This document shows positions 39,620-49,382 of a DNA stretch of 57,096 nt, piece after piece. The notes beneath the pieces were generated by a model. It was not told where the DNA came from and made no database searches. It worked only from the letters and a program-made list of their open reading frames with translations. The stretch covers positions 1 through 57,096 of the forward strand of contig CAJOFN010000007.1 of assembly GCA_905233905.1 (NCBI GenBank). Reading direction: 5' to 3'. The DNA is from an uncultured Lachnospiraceae bacterium. GTDB lineage: Bacteria > Bacillota > Clostridia > Lachnospirales > Lachnospiraceae. The number at the start of each line of letters is the position of its first letter. The first letter of the stretch is position 1. The position numbers and the translations under genes are program-made.

Positions 39620-41776
39620 ATGCACATATCTGATATGGTCAGGGCTTTTTCAAGCAATCAGATTGTTGACAATAAGGTACCAAAGGGTACTAAGGGAACG
39701 AATAGCGCGCCGGCACCGGAAAGAGGCGCTTCTTCCCAGGGGAACAATACGCTTGCTTCTCTCTCAAAGGGGGAGACCTTTGAGGGCAATGTATCAAAGG
39801 TTGAAGGAGACAGGGTAACACTGTCTCTGTCCAACGGAGAAACAGTTTCAGCAAGGCTGGCGGAGGATGTCCCTGTCAAAGAGGGACAGTCCATATTCTT
39901 CCAGGTCAAGTCCAATGACGGGAGCATGGTAAACATCCGCCCGGTATCCATTGATACCATGCAGAATCCAATGCTGCGTTCGGCGCTTTCCGCTGCCGGA
40001 TTACCCCAGAGTGAGCGCAATGTGTCAATGGTACATGAAATGATGCAGGAGCAGCTTCCAATAGATGCTGAAAGCCTTTCGGAGATGGCGCGCAATGTTG
40101 CCATGCATCCAAAGACAGATGTGGGCACGCTGATCACGATGCAGAAGGTGGGCCTGCCCATAACGGATGAGACGATACAGCAGTTTAATAATTACAAAGA
40201 GAGCGAGGGAGCCATACTTGATACAGTTGACGAGCTGTTGGAGGGTATGGGTGAGATATTTGCGGGTCCCGCCACTACTGATGCCGATGCAGGAGCCTTT
40301 GTAAAGAATCTGATGTCAATATTAGGCACGGAGGAAGGTGTTGTACCGCATCTGTTCACCGGGGAGGGAGAGCAGATACCTGTAGAAAGCACCGGTGAAG
40401 CCGTGGTGTTAGAGGTTGCGGAAGAAAGCAGCGAAATCGAAGCAGAGCCGTCTGTGGAAGGTGAAGCCGTACAGGAAGAAGCGGCTGCTGCCGGAGAGGC
40501 TGTTTTGGAGGAAACGGCAGAAGGCGGTCCTGCCTTGACAGGGAATACTAATACTTCCGTGGATGCAGCAGTTGTTACTGAGGAAGGCAGCGGGACGGCT
40601 GCCGCGAAGGCTTCGGAGAATAGTGAGTCTGCTCCAAAGAGTGTGAATAAAGAAGTGCCAACGGATACAGCTGCGACTACCGGAGCTGAAAGCGAGGCCG
40701 CCGGTAAAGCCACGGAATCAGACGATCCCATACAAAGACTTCAATCAAGATTTGAGAATATCCTAAGGAGAGCAGGAGGACAGTCAGTACAACAACAGGT
40801 CGAACAACAGACTCCAAAGACTCTTGAGATCACGGAGGAAAATGTTCAAAGGGAAAAGGTGATTATCGAGTCGGCGGATAATGACGAACAGCTTGTTGAG
40901 GTGCTGAAAAATACACCCGGTGATGATGAGGCTGTATATCCGCGAAATACCGTGGGAAACTCCGTTGATACACAGCAGGGTAAAGAGCTTGTGACCTTGT
41001 TAAAGGAATTGTCAATAGACACTAAAGAACTGACAGACAAGGACGGAAATTTAAAGAAAGACTTAAATACCACTGAGCTTTTTGCTAAAATCATCGAAGA
41101 GGTTGAGAGTAAACCTGAGGAAGCAAAGAATATGCTTGGCAGGTTGTTTAAGAACGATGCTTTTTTGGGCATAACAAAGGATGCTATGGCACAGAGGTGG
41201 ACCCTGCCGCCGGAAAAGGTTGCGGACAAGCAGGCATTAAAGGCATTTTACGCAAAGCTTTCGGTAGACATGGAGAGGCTTTCAAATGTGGCTTCTGAGG
41301 CTGCAAAAGGCGCGAATCCCGTGTCAAATGCCGCGGATTCAATTAAAAATAATGTAGATTTCATTAACCAGATCAACCAGATGTATAACTACATACAGCT
41401 CCCGCTTAAGCTGGCGGGAGGTCAGGCGACAGGGGATATGTATGTTTATTCCAACAAGAAGAGGAATATCGGAGAAAACGACGAGCTGACCGCTTTTTTG
41501 CATTTTGATCTTGAGCATCTTGGCTCGACGGATATTTCCGTTAAGATGAAGAACAAAAAGGTATCCACCAATTTCTATATGGCGGATGATGCTTCCTTTG
41601 ACCTTATAGAAAAGAATCTGCCAATCCTTCAGGAAAAGCTTGAAAGGTTGGGCTACAGCGTAAGCCTTAATGTCTCACATGATGAGGAGACTGTGGATTT
41701 CGTGGAGGATTTCTTAAAGCAGGGGACTTCGGCAGGCTCAGACATCAGAAGATACACATTTGATATGATGGCGTAG
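39620..41776 (+). CDS. FliK-like (flagellar hook-length control C-terminal domain; YlqG-like) protein
   Basis: Long low-complexity acidic middle; C-terminal DLEHLGSTDISVKMKNKKVSTNFYMADDASFDLIEKNLPILQEKLERLGYSVSLNVSH; located between rnhB and ylqH-like gene. Confidence 0.75.
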   Translation: MHISDMVRAFSSNQIVDNKVPKGTKGTNSAPAPERGASSQGNNTLASLSKGETFEGNVSKVEGDRVTLSLSNGETVSARLAEDVPVKEGQSIFFQVKSNDGSMVNIRPVSIDTMQNPMLRSALSAAGLPQSERNVSMVHEMMQEQLPIDAESLSEMARNVAMHPKTDVGTLITMQKVGLPITDETIQQFNNYKESEGAILDTVDELLEGMGEIFAGPATTDADAGAFVKNLMSILGTEEGVVPHLFTGEGEQIPVESTGEAVVLEVAEESSEIEAEPSVEGEAVQEEAAAAGEAVLEETAEGGPALTGNTNTSVDAAVVTEEGSGTAAAKASENSESAPKSVNKEVPTDTAATTGAESEAAGKATESDDPIQRLQSRFENILRRAGGQSVQQQVEQQTPKTLEITEENVQREKVIIESADNDEQLVEVLKNTPGDDEAVYPRNTVGNSVDTQQGKELVTLLKELSIDTKELTDKDGNLKKDLNTTELFAKIIEEVESKPEEAKNMLGRLFKNDAFLGITKDAMAQRWTLPPEKVADKQALKAFYAKLSVDMERLSNVASEAAKGANPVSNAADSIKNNVDFINQINQMYNYIQLPLKLAGGQATGDMYVYSNKKRNIGENDELTAFLHFDLEHLGSTDISVKMKNKKVSTNFYMADDASFDLIEKNLPILQEKLERLGYSVSLNVSHDEETVDFVEDFLKQGTSAGSDIRRYTFDMMA

Positions 41777-41779
41777 GAT

Positions 41780-42109
41780 ATGGCAGACAGAAACAGCGAG
41801 AATTACGATTTACAGGAAACAGATAAGGACCTGACGGCGGTTGCGCTGGCGTATAACCCCGGAGATGAGGCGCCGAAGATACTTGCCACCGGAAAGGGGC
41901 ATATCGCCCGGCGTATCATTGACGAGGCAAAGGCCAATGATGTGCCCTTTTACAAGGACAGTCAGCTTGCGGAGACCTTGTCCGCCCTTGAGATAGGAGA
42001 CGCAATACCGCCGGAGCTGTATGAGGTAGTGGCGCAGATCCTGGTATTTGTTGATGGTATGGATAAAGTTAAATCCAAGCTTGATGCAGCGGGCTTTGAC
42101 ATGCATTAG
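41780..42109 (+). CDS. EscU/YscU/FlhB C-terminal-like export switch protein (YlqH-like)
   Basis: AVALAYNPGDEAPKILATGKGHIARRIIDEAKANDVPFYKDSQLAETL resembles the post-cleavage FlhB C-domain. Confidence 0.88.
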   Translation: MADRNSENYDLQETDKDLTAVALAYNPGDEAPKILATGKGHIARRIIDEAKANDVPFYKDSQLAETLSALEIGDAIPPELYEVVAQILVFVDGMDKVKSKLDAAGFDMH

Positions 42110-42129
42110 TATTACAGGAGACAACAGGC

Positions 42130-42486
42130 TTGAACAAACGGGCTACGGGAAGTAAATACGAGGATCTCGCAGCAGGCTTTCTTGTTAAAAAAGGATATAA
42201 GATAATCAAAAGAAACTATCGGATACGGGGCGGAGAGCTTGATATAGCAGCAACAAAGGACGGCGTCCTTGTGATATGCGAGGTTAAGTACAGGAGCAGT
42301 GGCAATTTCGGGGACGCATTAGAGGCTGTTGATCACCGCAAGCAGCTTCAGATATCAAAGGTTACCATGCATTTTATGAACCAGTTCCATTATCCGCCGG
42401 ATACACAGGTGAGATTTGACGTAATAGGCGTGACGAAGGATGATATTATCCACGTGGAAAACGCCTTTTTGTATTGCAGCAGATGA
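42130..42486 (+). CDS. YraN family (UPF0102) endonuclease-like protein
   Basis: GSKYEDLAAGFLVKKGYKIIKRNYRIRGGELDIAATKDGVLVICEVKYRSS. Confidence 0.94.
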   Translation: MNKRATGSKYEDLAAGFLVKKGYKIIKRNYRIRGGELDIAATKDGVLVICEVKYRSSGNFGDALEAVDHRKQLQISKVTMHFMNQFHYPPDTQVRFDVIGVTKDDIIHVENAFLYCSR

Positions 42487-43832
42487 AGGTTGCCATGGAC
42501 AAGAGTACACATGTAATAAGTCAGGTGGAGGAAGCCTCTCCCGGGGCAAGAGCAGGCTTTAAGGCCGGAGATATTCTTATCTCCATAAACGGACACGAAA
42601 TTAAAGATATATTTGATTATCATTATCTGTCTGATGATGAGAAGCTTGATGCCGTTGTACTGCGAAAAGACAGTGAAATACGGTTAAAGGTCAGAAAGTC
42701 TCCCGGGGAGGATCTGGGGATATCCTTTAAGAGCGGGCTTATGGATGACTATAAGTCCTGCAGGAATAAGTGCATATTCTGCTTTATTGACCAGATGCCG
42801 CCGGGAATGAGGGATACCTTATATTTCAAGGACGACGATACCAGACTGTCCTTTCTGCAGGGGAATTATGTCACCCTTACCAATGTATCCGATGAGGAGC
42901 TGGACAGGATCATAGGCTACAGGCTTGCGCCCATCAATGTTTCCGTGCATGCCACAGATCCGAAGCTACGGTGTGAGATGCTCAATAACCGCTTTGCCGG
43001 GGATATAATGGAAAAGCTCAGACGCATTGCTGATGCAAGACTTCCCATGAATGCCCAGATCGTGCTGTGCAAGGGAGTAAATGACGGCAGGGCGCTGGAT
43101 AAGACCATAGGAGATCTGCTTACCCTCGCTCCCCAGCTTGAAAGCCTGTCAGTGGTGCCGGTAGGGCTTACCAAATTCAGGGAAGGACTTTTTGATTTAG
43201 AGTCCTTTGACAGAGAAGACGCCTGCGCTGTCCTTGATCAGATAGAAGGGTGGCAGGATAAGGCCATGAAGCTTTGTCAAAGGCATTTTGTATTTGCTTC
43301 TGATGAATGGTATCTGCTGGCAAGAAGAAGGCTTCCAGCTGAGGAGGCTTATGACGGGTACTTACAGCTTGAAAACGGCGTTGGGATGTTGAGGCTTTTG
43401 GAGAGGGAGTTTGTGGAGGCTCTGGCAGAGCATAAAATGCCGCTTCTTCGGATCAAGAGGAAGGTTTCCATTGCAACGGGAAGGCTGTCGGCGCCTTTTG
43501 TCAAGCGTCTTTGTGAGATAGCGATGGAGAGGTTTCCGTGGCTTAGGGTTAAGGTATTTCCCATAAAAAACGATTTTTTCGGGGAAAAGATCACGGTATC
43601 CGGGCTTATCACCGGAAGGGATCTTATAGCGCAGCTTTCGGATAAAGCCTTAGGGGATGAGCTGCTGCTTCCGGTAAACATGTTCCGCTCCGGAGAGAAA
43701 GTTTTTTTGGATGATGTGAGCGTTTCAGATGTTAAGGAAGCTTTACATATCAAGGTACATATTGTAAAATCAAGCGGAGAGGATCTGCTCGATTCTCTTT
43801 TGGGAATCCGGCAGGGAAGAAGGTTAATATGA
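42483..43832 (+). CDS. DUF512 family protein: PDZ plus radical-SAM-like plus DUF512
   Basis: PGARAGFKAGDILISINGHEI; CRNKCIFCFIDQMPPGMRDTLYFKDDDTRLSFLQGNYVTLTN. Confidence 0.92.
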   Translation: MKVAMDKSTHVISQVEEASPGARAGFKAGDILISINGHEIKDIFDYHYLSDDEKLDAVVLRKDSEIRLKVRKSPGEDLGISFKSGLMDDYKSCRNKCIFCFIDQMPPGMRDTLYFKDDDTRLSFLQGNYVTLTNVSDEELDRIIGYRLAPINVSVHATDPKLRCEMLNNRFAGDIMEKLRRIADARLPMNAQIVLCKGVNDGRALDKTIGDLLTLAPQLESLSVVPVGLTKFREGLFDLESFDREDACAVLDQIEGWQDKAMKLCQRHFVFASDEWYLLARRRLPAEEAYDGYLQLENGVGMLRLLEREFVEALAEHKMPLLRIKRKVSIATGRLSAPFVKRLCEIAMERFPWLRVKVFPIKNDFFGEKITVSGLITGRDLIAQLSDKALGDELLLPVNMFRSGEKVFLDDVSVSDVKEALHIKVHIVKSSGEDLLDSLLGIRQGRRLI

Positions 43833-45151
43833 GCAAACCAATAGTGGCGATAGTAGGGCGTCCTAATGTTGGTAAATCCACATTGTTTAACGCCTTAGCA
43901 GGTGAGAGGATCGCCATAGTAAAGGATACTCCCGGAGTCACCAGGGACAGGATCTATGCCAATGTTTCCTGGCTTGACAGGGATTTTACACTTATAGATA
44001 CAGGCGGAATAGAGCCTGACTCAAAGGATATACTCTTATCACAGATGAGGGAGCAGGCCGAGATAGCCATTATGACCGCGGATGTCATTATCTTCCTTAC
44101 AGACGCAAGGCAGGGAGTGGTTGACGCTGACGGCAAGGTGGCTGATATGCTCCGCAGGTCGGCAAAGCCGGTGGTTCTTGCTGTCAACAAGGTGGATAAC
44201 TTTGATAAGCAGATGCCCGATGTTTACGAGTTCTATAATCTGGGGCTTTCCGATCCAATGCCGATCTCTTCCACATCCAAGCTGGGCTTTGGCGAGCTTC
44301 TGGACGAGGTTGTCAGTCATTTCCCTGAGGGCAGCGCAGTCGAGGAAGAGGATGAGATACCAAGGATCGCCATCGTAGGCAAGCCCAATGTAGGCAAGTC
44401 ATCTCTGGTGAACAGGCTTGCAGGTGAGGAGAGGGTGATAGTTTCCGATATAGCGGGAACCACAAGAGACGCCGTGGATTCTGTTGTAAAGTATCATGGA
44501 AGAGAGTATATCTTAGTTGATACGGCAGGGCTTAGGCGCAAGAACAAGATAAAAGAAGAGCTTGAAAGATTTATGATCATAAGGGCCGTTGCGGCAGTGG
44601 AAAAGGCTGATGTGGTGCTTTTGATCATTGACGCTGTAAGCGGTGTCTCCGAGCAGGATGCCAAGATCGCCGGCATAGCCCACGAGAGGGGCAAGGGCAT
44701 ACTGATCTGCGTCAACAAATGGGATGCCATCGAAAAGACCAACAAGACAGTGCGGGAGTATGAGGATAAGATAAGACAGACCTTATCCTTTATGCCCTAT
44801 GCTGATATTGTATTTATCTCCGCCAAGTCCGGACAGAGGACGGGGAATCTGTACGACCGGATCGACGCCATTATCGCCAACAACACCATGCGTATAGCTA
44901 CGGGCGTCTTAAATGAGATAGTGACCGAGGCGGTTGCAATGCAGCAGCCCCCTTCAGACAAGGGCAAGAGGCTTAAGATATTCTATGTGACACAGGTATC
45001 AGTAAAGCCGCCCTGCTTTGTGGTATTTGTAAATGACAAAAAGTTAGCGCATTTTTCATATATAAGGTATTTGGAGAACCAGATCCGTGAAGCCTTTGGC
45101 TTCAGGGGCACATCGCTTAAGTTCATAGTAAGGCAGCGGAAGGAAGGATAG
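43829..45151 (+). CDS. der: ribosome biogenesis GTPase Der
   Basis: Tandem G domains VGRPNVGKST and VGKPNVGKSS. Confidence 0.97.
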   Translation: MSKPIVAIVGRPNVGKSTLFNALAGERIAIVKDTPGVTRDRIYANVSWLDRDFTLIDTGGIEPDSKDILLSQMREQAEIAIMTADVIIFLTDARQGVVDADGKVADMLRRSAKPVVLAVNKVDNFDKQMPDVYEFYNLGLSDPMPISSTSKLGFGELLDEVVSHFPEGSAVEEEDEIPRIAIVGKPNVGKSSLVNRLAGEERVIVSDIAGTTRDAVDSVVKYHGREYILVDTAGLRRKNKIKEELERFMIIRAVAAVEKADVVLLIIDAVSGVSEQDAKIAGIAHERGKGILICVNKWDAIEKTNKTVREYEDKIRQTLSFMPYADIVFISAKSGQRTGNLYDRIDAIIANNTMRIATGVLNEIVTEAVAMQQPPSDKGKRLKIFYVTQVSVKPPCFVVFVNDKKLAHFSYIRYLENQIREAFGFRGTSLKFIVRQRKEG

Positions 45152-45152
45152 G

Positions 45153-45806
45153 ATGCAGGTAAGTATTGTTGCAAGGCTTGTTTCGCTTGCCATCGGCTAC
45201 TGCTGTGGTCTTATTCTGATGGGCTATATTTTAGGCAGGCTGTTTCACAAGGATCTTCGGAGCCACGGCAGCGGAAATGTGGGCTCCACCAATGCCGCAA
45301 GGGTTTTAGGCAAGGCAGGCGGGCTTGTTACCATGCTTGTTGATATAGGAAAGGGGCTGCTTGCGGCGGGGATAGTGTATCTGGTATTTCACCGGATGTA
45401 TCCGGATAGCATCAGGCTGCTTATGGTCTACGGGTCCTTTGGAGCCGTGCTGGGACATGACTTTCCCTGTTACATGGGCTTTAAAGGCGGAAAGGGCGTT
45501 GCTACAAGCATAGCCTTCCTCGGAGTGGTAAATCCCGCGGCTGTACCGGCCTGTGTATTCGTATTCCTGCTGGCGGTGATCGCCACACACTATGTATCAC
45601 TTGGATCAGTGCTTGGGACCATCGCGGCGGTGCTGCTTATGTTTTTTAACGCAGGGCTTAAGGCGTACAAGAGCGATCCGGGGATGCTGCATGAGGTGAT
45701 GATACTGGTGCTGATCGCGGCAGGGCTTTTGATATTCAGGCACAGGGAGAATATAAAGCGTTTGATAAACGGAACGGAAAATCCCCTTACCTTTGGAAAG
45801 GTTTGA
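45153..45806 (+). CDS. plsY: glycerol-3-phosphate acyltransferase PlsY
   Basis: GSGNVGSTNAARVLGK, GHDFPCYMGFKGGKGVATS. Confidence 0.96.
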   Translation: MQVSIVARLVSLAIGYCCGLILMGYILGRLFHKDLRSHGSGNVGSTNAARVLGKAGGLVTMLVDIGKGLLAAGIVYLVFHRMYPDSIRLLMVYGSFGAVLGHDFPCYMGFKGGKGVATSIAFLGVVNPAAVPACVFVFLLAVIATHYVSLGSVLGTIAAVLLMFFNAGLKAYKSDPGMLHEVMILVLIAAGLLIFRHRENIKRLINGTENPLTFGKV

Positions 45807-45810
45807 TATA

Positions 45811-46815
45811 ATGGCTGAAATAGGAGTGATAGGCGCAGGAAGCTGGGGCACGGCTCTGGCATCCCTGCTTTCGGATAACGGGCATGAGGTCATGCTGTGG
45901 GCGTATCTGCCCGAGGAAAAGGAGACGCTGCTTGCGACAAGGCGGCATCCTAATCTAAAGGGAGCAAAGCTTCCCGAGGCTCTTGGAGTGACAAATGAGC
46001 TTTTGGAGGCATGTCATGACAAGGATCTTGTGGTCATGGCAGTTCCATCAACGGCAACAAGGCAGACGGCAAGGAATTTAAAGGATATCCTGCCTGAAGG
46101 TCAGAAGGTTATTACGGTATCAAAGGGTATCGAGGAGGGAAGTCTCCTCACCCAGTGCGAGATCATAGAGGAGGAGCTCCCGCAGGTTCAGGCGGGGATA
46201 TTGAGTGGTCCTTCCCATGCGGAGGAGGTTGTGCTTAAGCTTCCGGCTGCCGTAGTGGCAGGGGCAAAGGAGAGATCGCTTGCGGTATTTGTCCAGGAGC
46301 TTTTCATGAACGACTATTTCAGGGTTTATACCAGCCCTGACGTGCTTGGCATTGAGATAGGCGGCTCCTTAAAGAATGTCATAGCCCTTGCAGCGGGTAT
46401 GTCTGACGGTCTTCAGTTCGGGGACAACGCCAGAGCTGCCCTGATGACAAGAGGAATAAAGGAAATATCAGCACTGGCCTGTGCCATGGGAGGCAAGCCC
46501 GAGACTCTGTCGGGGCTTACCGGGATAGGAGACCTTATTGTTACCTGTTCATCCACCCACAGCCGCAACCATACCGCCGGATATTATATAGGACAGGGGA
46601 TGTCCGCTGACGAGGCGATGAAAAAGGTCAATATGGTGGTGGAGGGCGTTCATTCCGCCAAGGCTGCCAAGGCACTGGGCATTAAATACGATATGGATAT
46701 GCCCATTGTTACAGCGGTAAACGAGATATTATTTGAAGGGAAATCCGCTTCTGACGGCGTCAGATATCTTATGGGCCGCAACAAAAAGAAAGAAGTTGAG
46801 GGGATGACATGGTAG
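45811..46815 (+). CDS. gpsA: NAD(P)H-dependent glycerol-3-phosphate dehydrogenase
   Basis: IGVIGAGSWGTALASLL, LSGPSHAEEV, GSLKNVIALAAG. Confidence 0.97.
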   Translation: MAEIGVIGAGSWGTALASLLSDNGHEVMLWAYLPEEKETLLATRRHPNLKGAKLPEALGVTNELLEACHDKDLVVMAVPSTATRQTARNLKDILPEGQKVITVSKGIEEGSLLTQCEIIEEELPQVQAGILSGPSHAEEVVLKLPAAVVAGAKERSLAVFVQELFMNDYFRVYTSPDVLGIEIGGSLKNVIALAAGMSDGLQFGDNARAALMTRGIKEISALACAMGGKPETLSGLTGIGDLIVTCSSTHSRNHTAGYYIGQGMSADEAMKKVNMVVEGVHSAKAAKALGIKYDMDMPIVTAVNEILFEGKSASDGVRYLMGRNKKKEVEGMTW

Positions 46816-47246
46816 TTAAGATAACAAAGCTTTCAGAGACGGCAAGCCTGCCTAAAAGAGGATCGGACCAGGCGGCAGGCTATGACCTGTTTGCAGATAT
46901 CGGAGAGGCCGAAGAGATCGCGCCTCACGAGACAAAGCTTATCCCTACGGGACTTGCGGTTGCGATACCTGAAGGGTATTTCGGGGGAATCTACGCAAGG
47001 AGCGGGCTGGCTTTGAAGCAGGGACTTCGCCCGGCGAACTGTGTAGGGGTCATTGACGCTGATTACCGCGGACAGGTTATGGTAAGCCTGCACAATGATA
47101 CGGACTCAGTAAGGAGCATTGAACCGGGGACAAGGATCGCGCAGCTTGTTATCCAGCCGTTTCTGGATATAAGCTTTGATGAGGTTGATATACTGCCTGA
47201 GACCGAAAGAGGCGAGGGCGGCTTCGGATCTACGGGAACTAATTGA
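46809..47246 (+). CDS. dut: dUTP diphosphatase
   Basis: AGYDLFA, YARSGLALKQGL, GVIDADYRGQV, RGEGGFGSTG. Confidence 0.97.
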   Translation: MVVKITKLSETASLPKRGSDQAAGYDLFADIGEAEEIAPHETKLIPTGLAVAIPEGYFGGIYARSGLALKQGLRPANCVGVIDADYRGQVMVSLHNDTDSVRSIEPGTRIAQLVIQPFLDISFDEVDILPETERGEGGFGSTGTN

Positions 47247-47275
47247 TCAAAGGCTACGTACAAAAGGGGGACATT

Positions 47276-47932
47276 ATGGGAGATGCTATCAGAGACAGAA
47301 TGGTGAAGTTCTTTGCGAAGAGCGACAAGAGGATCGCAGTCAATGCGACCCAGGGTCATTTTGCCACAAGTCAGTCGCACATCAATTATTATATTGACAT
47401 CACAAGGATGAAGGTCAGGATAAGCGAGGCAGAGGAGGCTGCAAGGAGTATCCGTGACAAGATGCTTCACAGGGTAATGGTGGCTGATACCATAGTATGT
47501 CTGGACGGAACCGAGGTTATAGGCGGCTTTTTGGCTCAGGAGCTTATCAAGAATGATTTCCAGAGCACCAACAAGCATGATACCATGTATGTGGCACAGC
47601 CTGAGGAGAACAGCATCCATCAGTTCATGTTCAGGGAGAATATCCGTTTTGCCGTAGAGGGCAAGCATGTGCTGGTTATGGTTGCAACGATGACCACCGG
47701 TGAGACTGTAAGGCGGAGCATAGAATGTATCGAGTATTACGGCGGCAAGGTTGAGGCAGTTGTGGCAATATTCTCAACCACCAAAAAGATCGGGGATGTG
47801 GATGTTTACTCACTGTTCGATGAGGAGGATTTCCCCGGATATTCAACCTTTGCGCAGCATGAATGTCCTTACTGCTTGAGGGGAATCCCCATAGAGGCTA
47901 TGGTAAACGGTTACGGTTATGCCAAGCTGTAG
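47276..47932 (+). CDS. phosphoribosyltransferase (orotate PRTase-like)
   Basis: VMVADTIVCLDGTEVIGGFLAQEL, VMVATMTTGETVRRSIECIEYYGG (PRPP-loop-like). Confidence 0.75.
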   Translation: MGDAIRDRMVKFFAKSDKRIAVNATQGHFATSQSHINYYIDITRMKVRISEAEEAARSIRDKMLHRVMVADTIVCLDGTEVIGGFLAQELIKNDFQSTNKHDTMYVAQPEENSIHQFMFRENIRFAVEGKHVLVMVATMTTGETVRRSIECIEYYGGKVEAVVAIFSTTKKIGDVDVYSLFDEEDFPGYSTFAQHECPYCLRGIPIEAMVNGYGYAKL

Positions 47933-47954
47933 TGGTTTGGATATAACTAATTTT

Positions 47955-47966
47955 ACTATATATAGT
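47955..47966. promoter_or_regulatory. 12-bp palindrome ACTATATATAGT upstream of scpA promoter (also at 21240-21251)
   Basis: Exact palindrome in two intergenic regions. Confidence 0.4.
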
Positions 47967-47974
47967 ATTTTTAC

Positions 47975-48003
47975 TTGATATTTTGCCCTTTTATCACTAT
48001 AAT
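47975..48003 (+). promoter_or_regulatory. predicted scpA promoter TTGATA-N17-TATAAT
   Basis: Boxes at 47975-47980 and 47998-48003. Confidence 0.75.
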
Positions 48004-48048
48004 TAGTGGTTGGATATTGGAGAAGACTGATATAGGGGTAGAAGGAAA

Positions 48049-48801
48049 ATGGAATTACAGTTTAAGCTCGAGGTTTTTGAGGGACCTTTGGATCTGCTGC
48101 TGCATCTGATCGACAAGAACAAGGTCGATATTTACGATATTCCCATAGCCGAGATAACAGATCAGTATATGGAATATGTGGACGAGATGAAGCGACAGGA
48201 CTTAAACATCATGAGCGAGTTCCTTGTGATGGCGGCTACGCTTCTGGCGATCAAGGCAAAGATGCTCTTACCTTCAGAGGAAGTTGAAGAGGAGGAAGAA
48301 GATCCCAGGGCAGAGCTGGTTGAAAAGCTGGTAGAGTACAAGATGTACAAGTGCATGTCCTATGAGCTTAAGGATATGCAGGTAAGCGCCGATCAGGTGC
48401 TTTACAAGCTGCCCACCATTCCACAGGAGGTCCTTTCCTATGAGGAGCCTATAGATGTTATGGAGCTTACCAGTGACCTTACCCTGCGCAAGTTAAATGA
48501 GATCTTTCAGGAGCTTTTACGTAAGGAAAAGGGCAGGGTCGATCCTATCCGTTCAAAGTTCGGGCAGATCAAGCGTGAGGAGATATCCCTGGAGGATAAG
48601 ATAGCCTATCTTAAGGATTTCTGCCTGAGCCACGAGAGCTTTTCCTTCAGAGCATTATTTAAGGAAGATTCTACAAAGACAGAGATAATAGTTACGTTCC
48701 TGGCTGTTTTGGAGCTGATCAAATCCGGTGTTATTAATATCCGTCAGGATCAGATATTTGACGACATAAAGATAACAACGGTACAGCAGAAGGCAGCGTG
48801 A
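48049..48801 (+). CDS. scpA: segregation and condensation protein A
   Basis: FKLEVFEGPLDLLLHLIDKNKVDIYDIPIAEITDQYM. Confidence 0.97.
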   Translation: MELQFKLEVFEGPLDLLLHLIDKNKVDIYDIPIAEITDQYMEYVDEMKRQDLNIMSEFLVMAATLLAIKAKMLLPSEEVEEEEEDPRAELVEKLVEYKMYKCMSYELKDMQVSADQVLYKLPTIPQEVLSYEEPIDVMELTSDLTLRKLNEIFQELLRKEKGRVDPIRSKFGQIKREEISLEDKIAYLKDFCLSHESFSFRALFKEDSTKTEIIVTFLAVLELIKSGVINIRQDQIFDDIKITTVQQKAA

Positions 48802-48802
48802 T

Positions 48803-49378
48803 ATGGACAGAGACGAGAAAAAGCGGGTCATAGAGGGCATATTATTTGCCATGGGGGATTCCGTGGAGATAGACAAGATCGCTGCTGCTCTTGAGATAGA
48901 AGATGAGCTGGTGGTTGAGCTTGTGGAGGAGCTCGCCGGGGAATACTCAAGGGAGAAGCGCGGAGTACAGATAATGAGGCTGGAACAGTCTTATCAGATG
49001 TCCACGGCTCCCCAGATATATGAATACCTGATAAGAATAGCAAAACAGCCGAAAAAGGTGCAGCTTACCGATGTGCTGTTAGAGACCCTTTCCATAATCG
49101 TATACAAGCAGCCTGTCACCAAATCCGAGATCGAAAAGATACGCGGAGTTTCGTGCGGACATGTAATATCAAGACTTGTGGATTACGGACTTGTGGAGGA
49201 GATAGGCAGGCTGGATGCCCCGGGGCGTCCCATGCTGTTTGGGACCACAGAGGAATTCCTGCGGGCTTTCGGCGTGCAATCATTGGAAGAGCTGCCGGTA
49301 ATCAGTCCGATGCAGGTTGAAGAGTTCAAGCTTCAGGCAGAGGCGGAAGCTAATGAGACATTAGACGTGGAGGTATAG
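48803..49378 (+). CDS. scpB: segregation and condensation protein B
   Basis: IEGILFAMGDSVEIDKIA, ETLSIIVYKQPVTKSEIEKIRGV. Confidence 0.96.
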   Translation: MDRDEKKRVIEGILFAMGDSVEIDKIAAALEIEDELVVELVEELAGEYSREKRGVQIMRLEQSYQMSTAPQIYEYLIRIAKQPKKVQLTDVLLETLSIIVYKQPVTKSEIEKIRGVSCGHVISRLVDYGLVEEIGRLDAPGRPMLFGTTEEFLRAFGVQSLEELPVISPMQVEEFKLQAEAEANETLDVEV

Positions 49379-49382
49379 TAAT

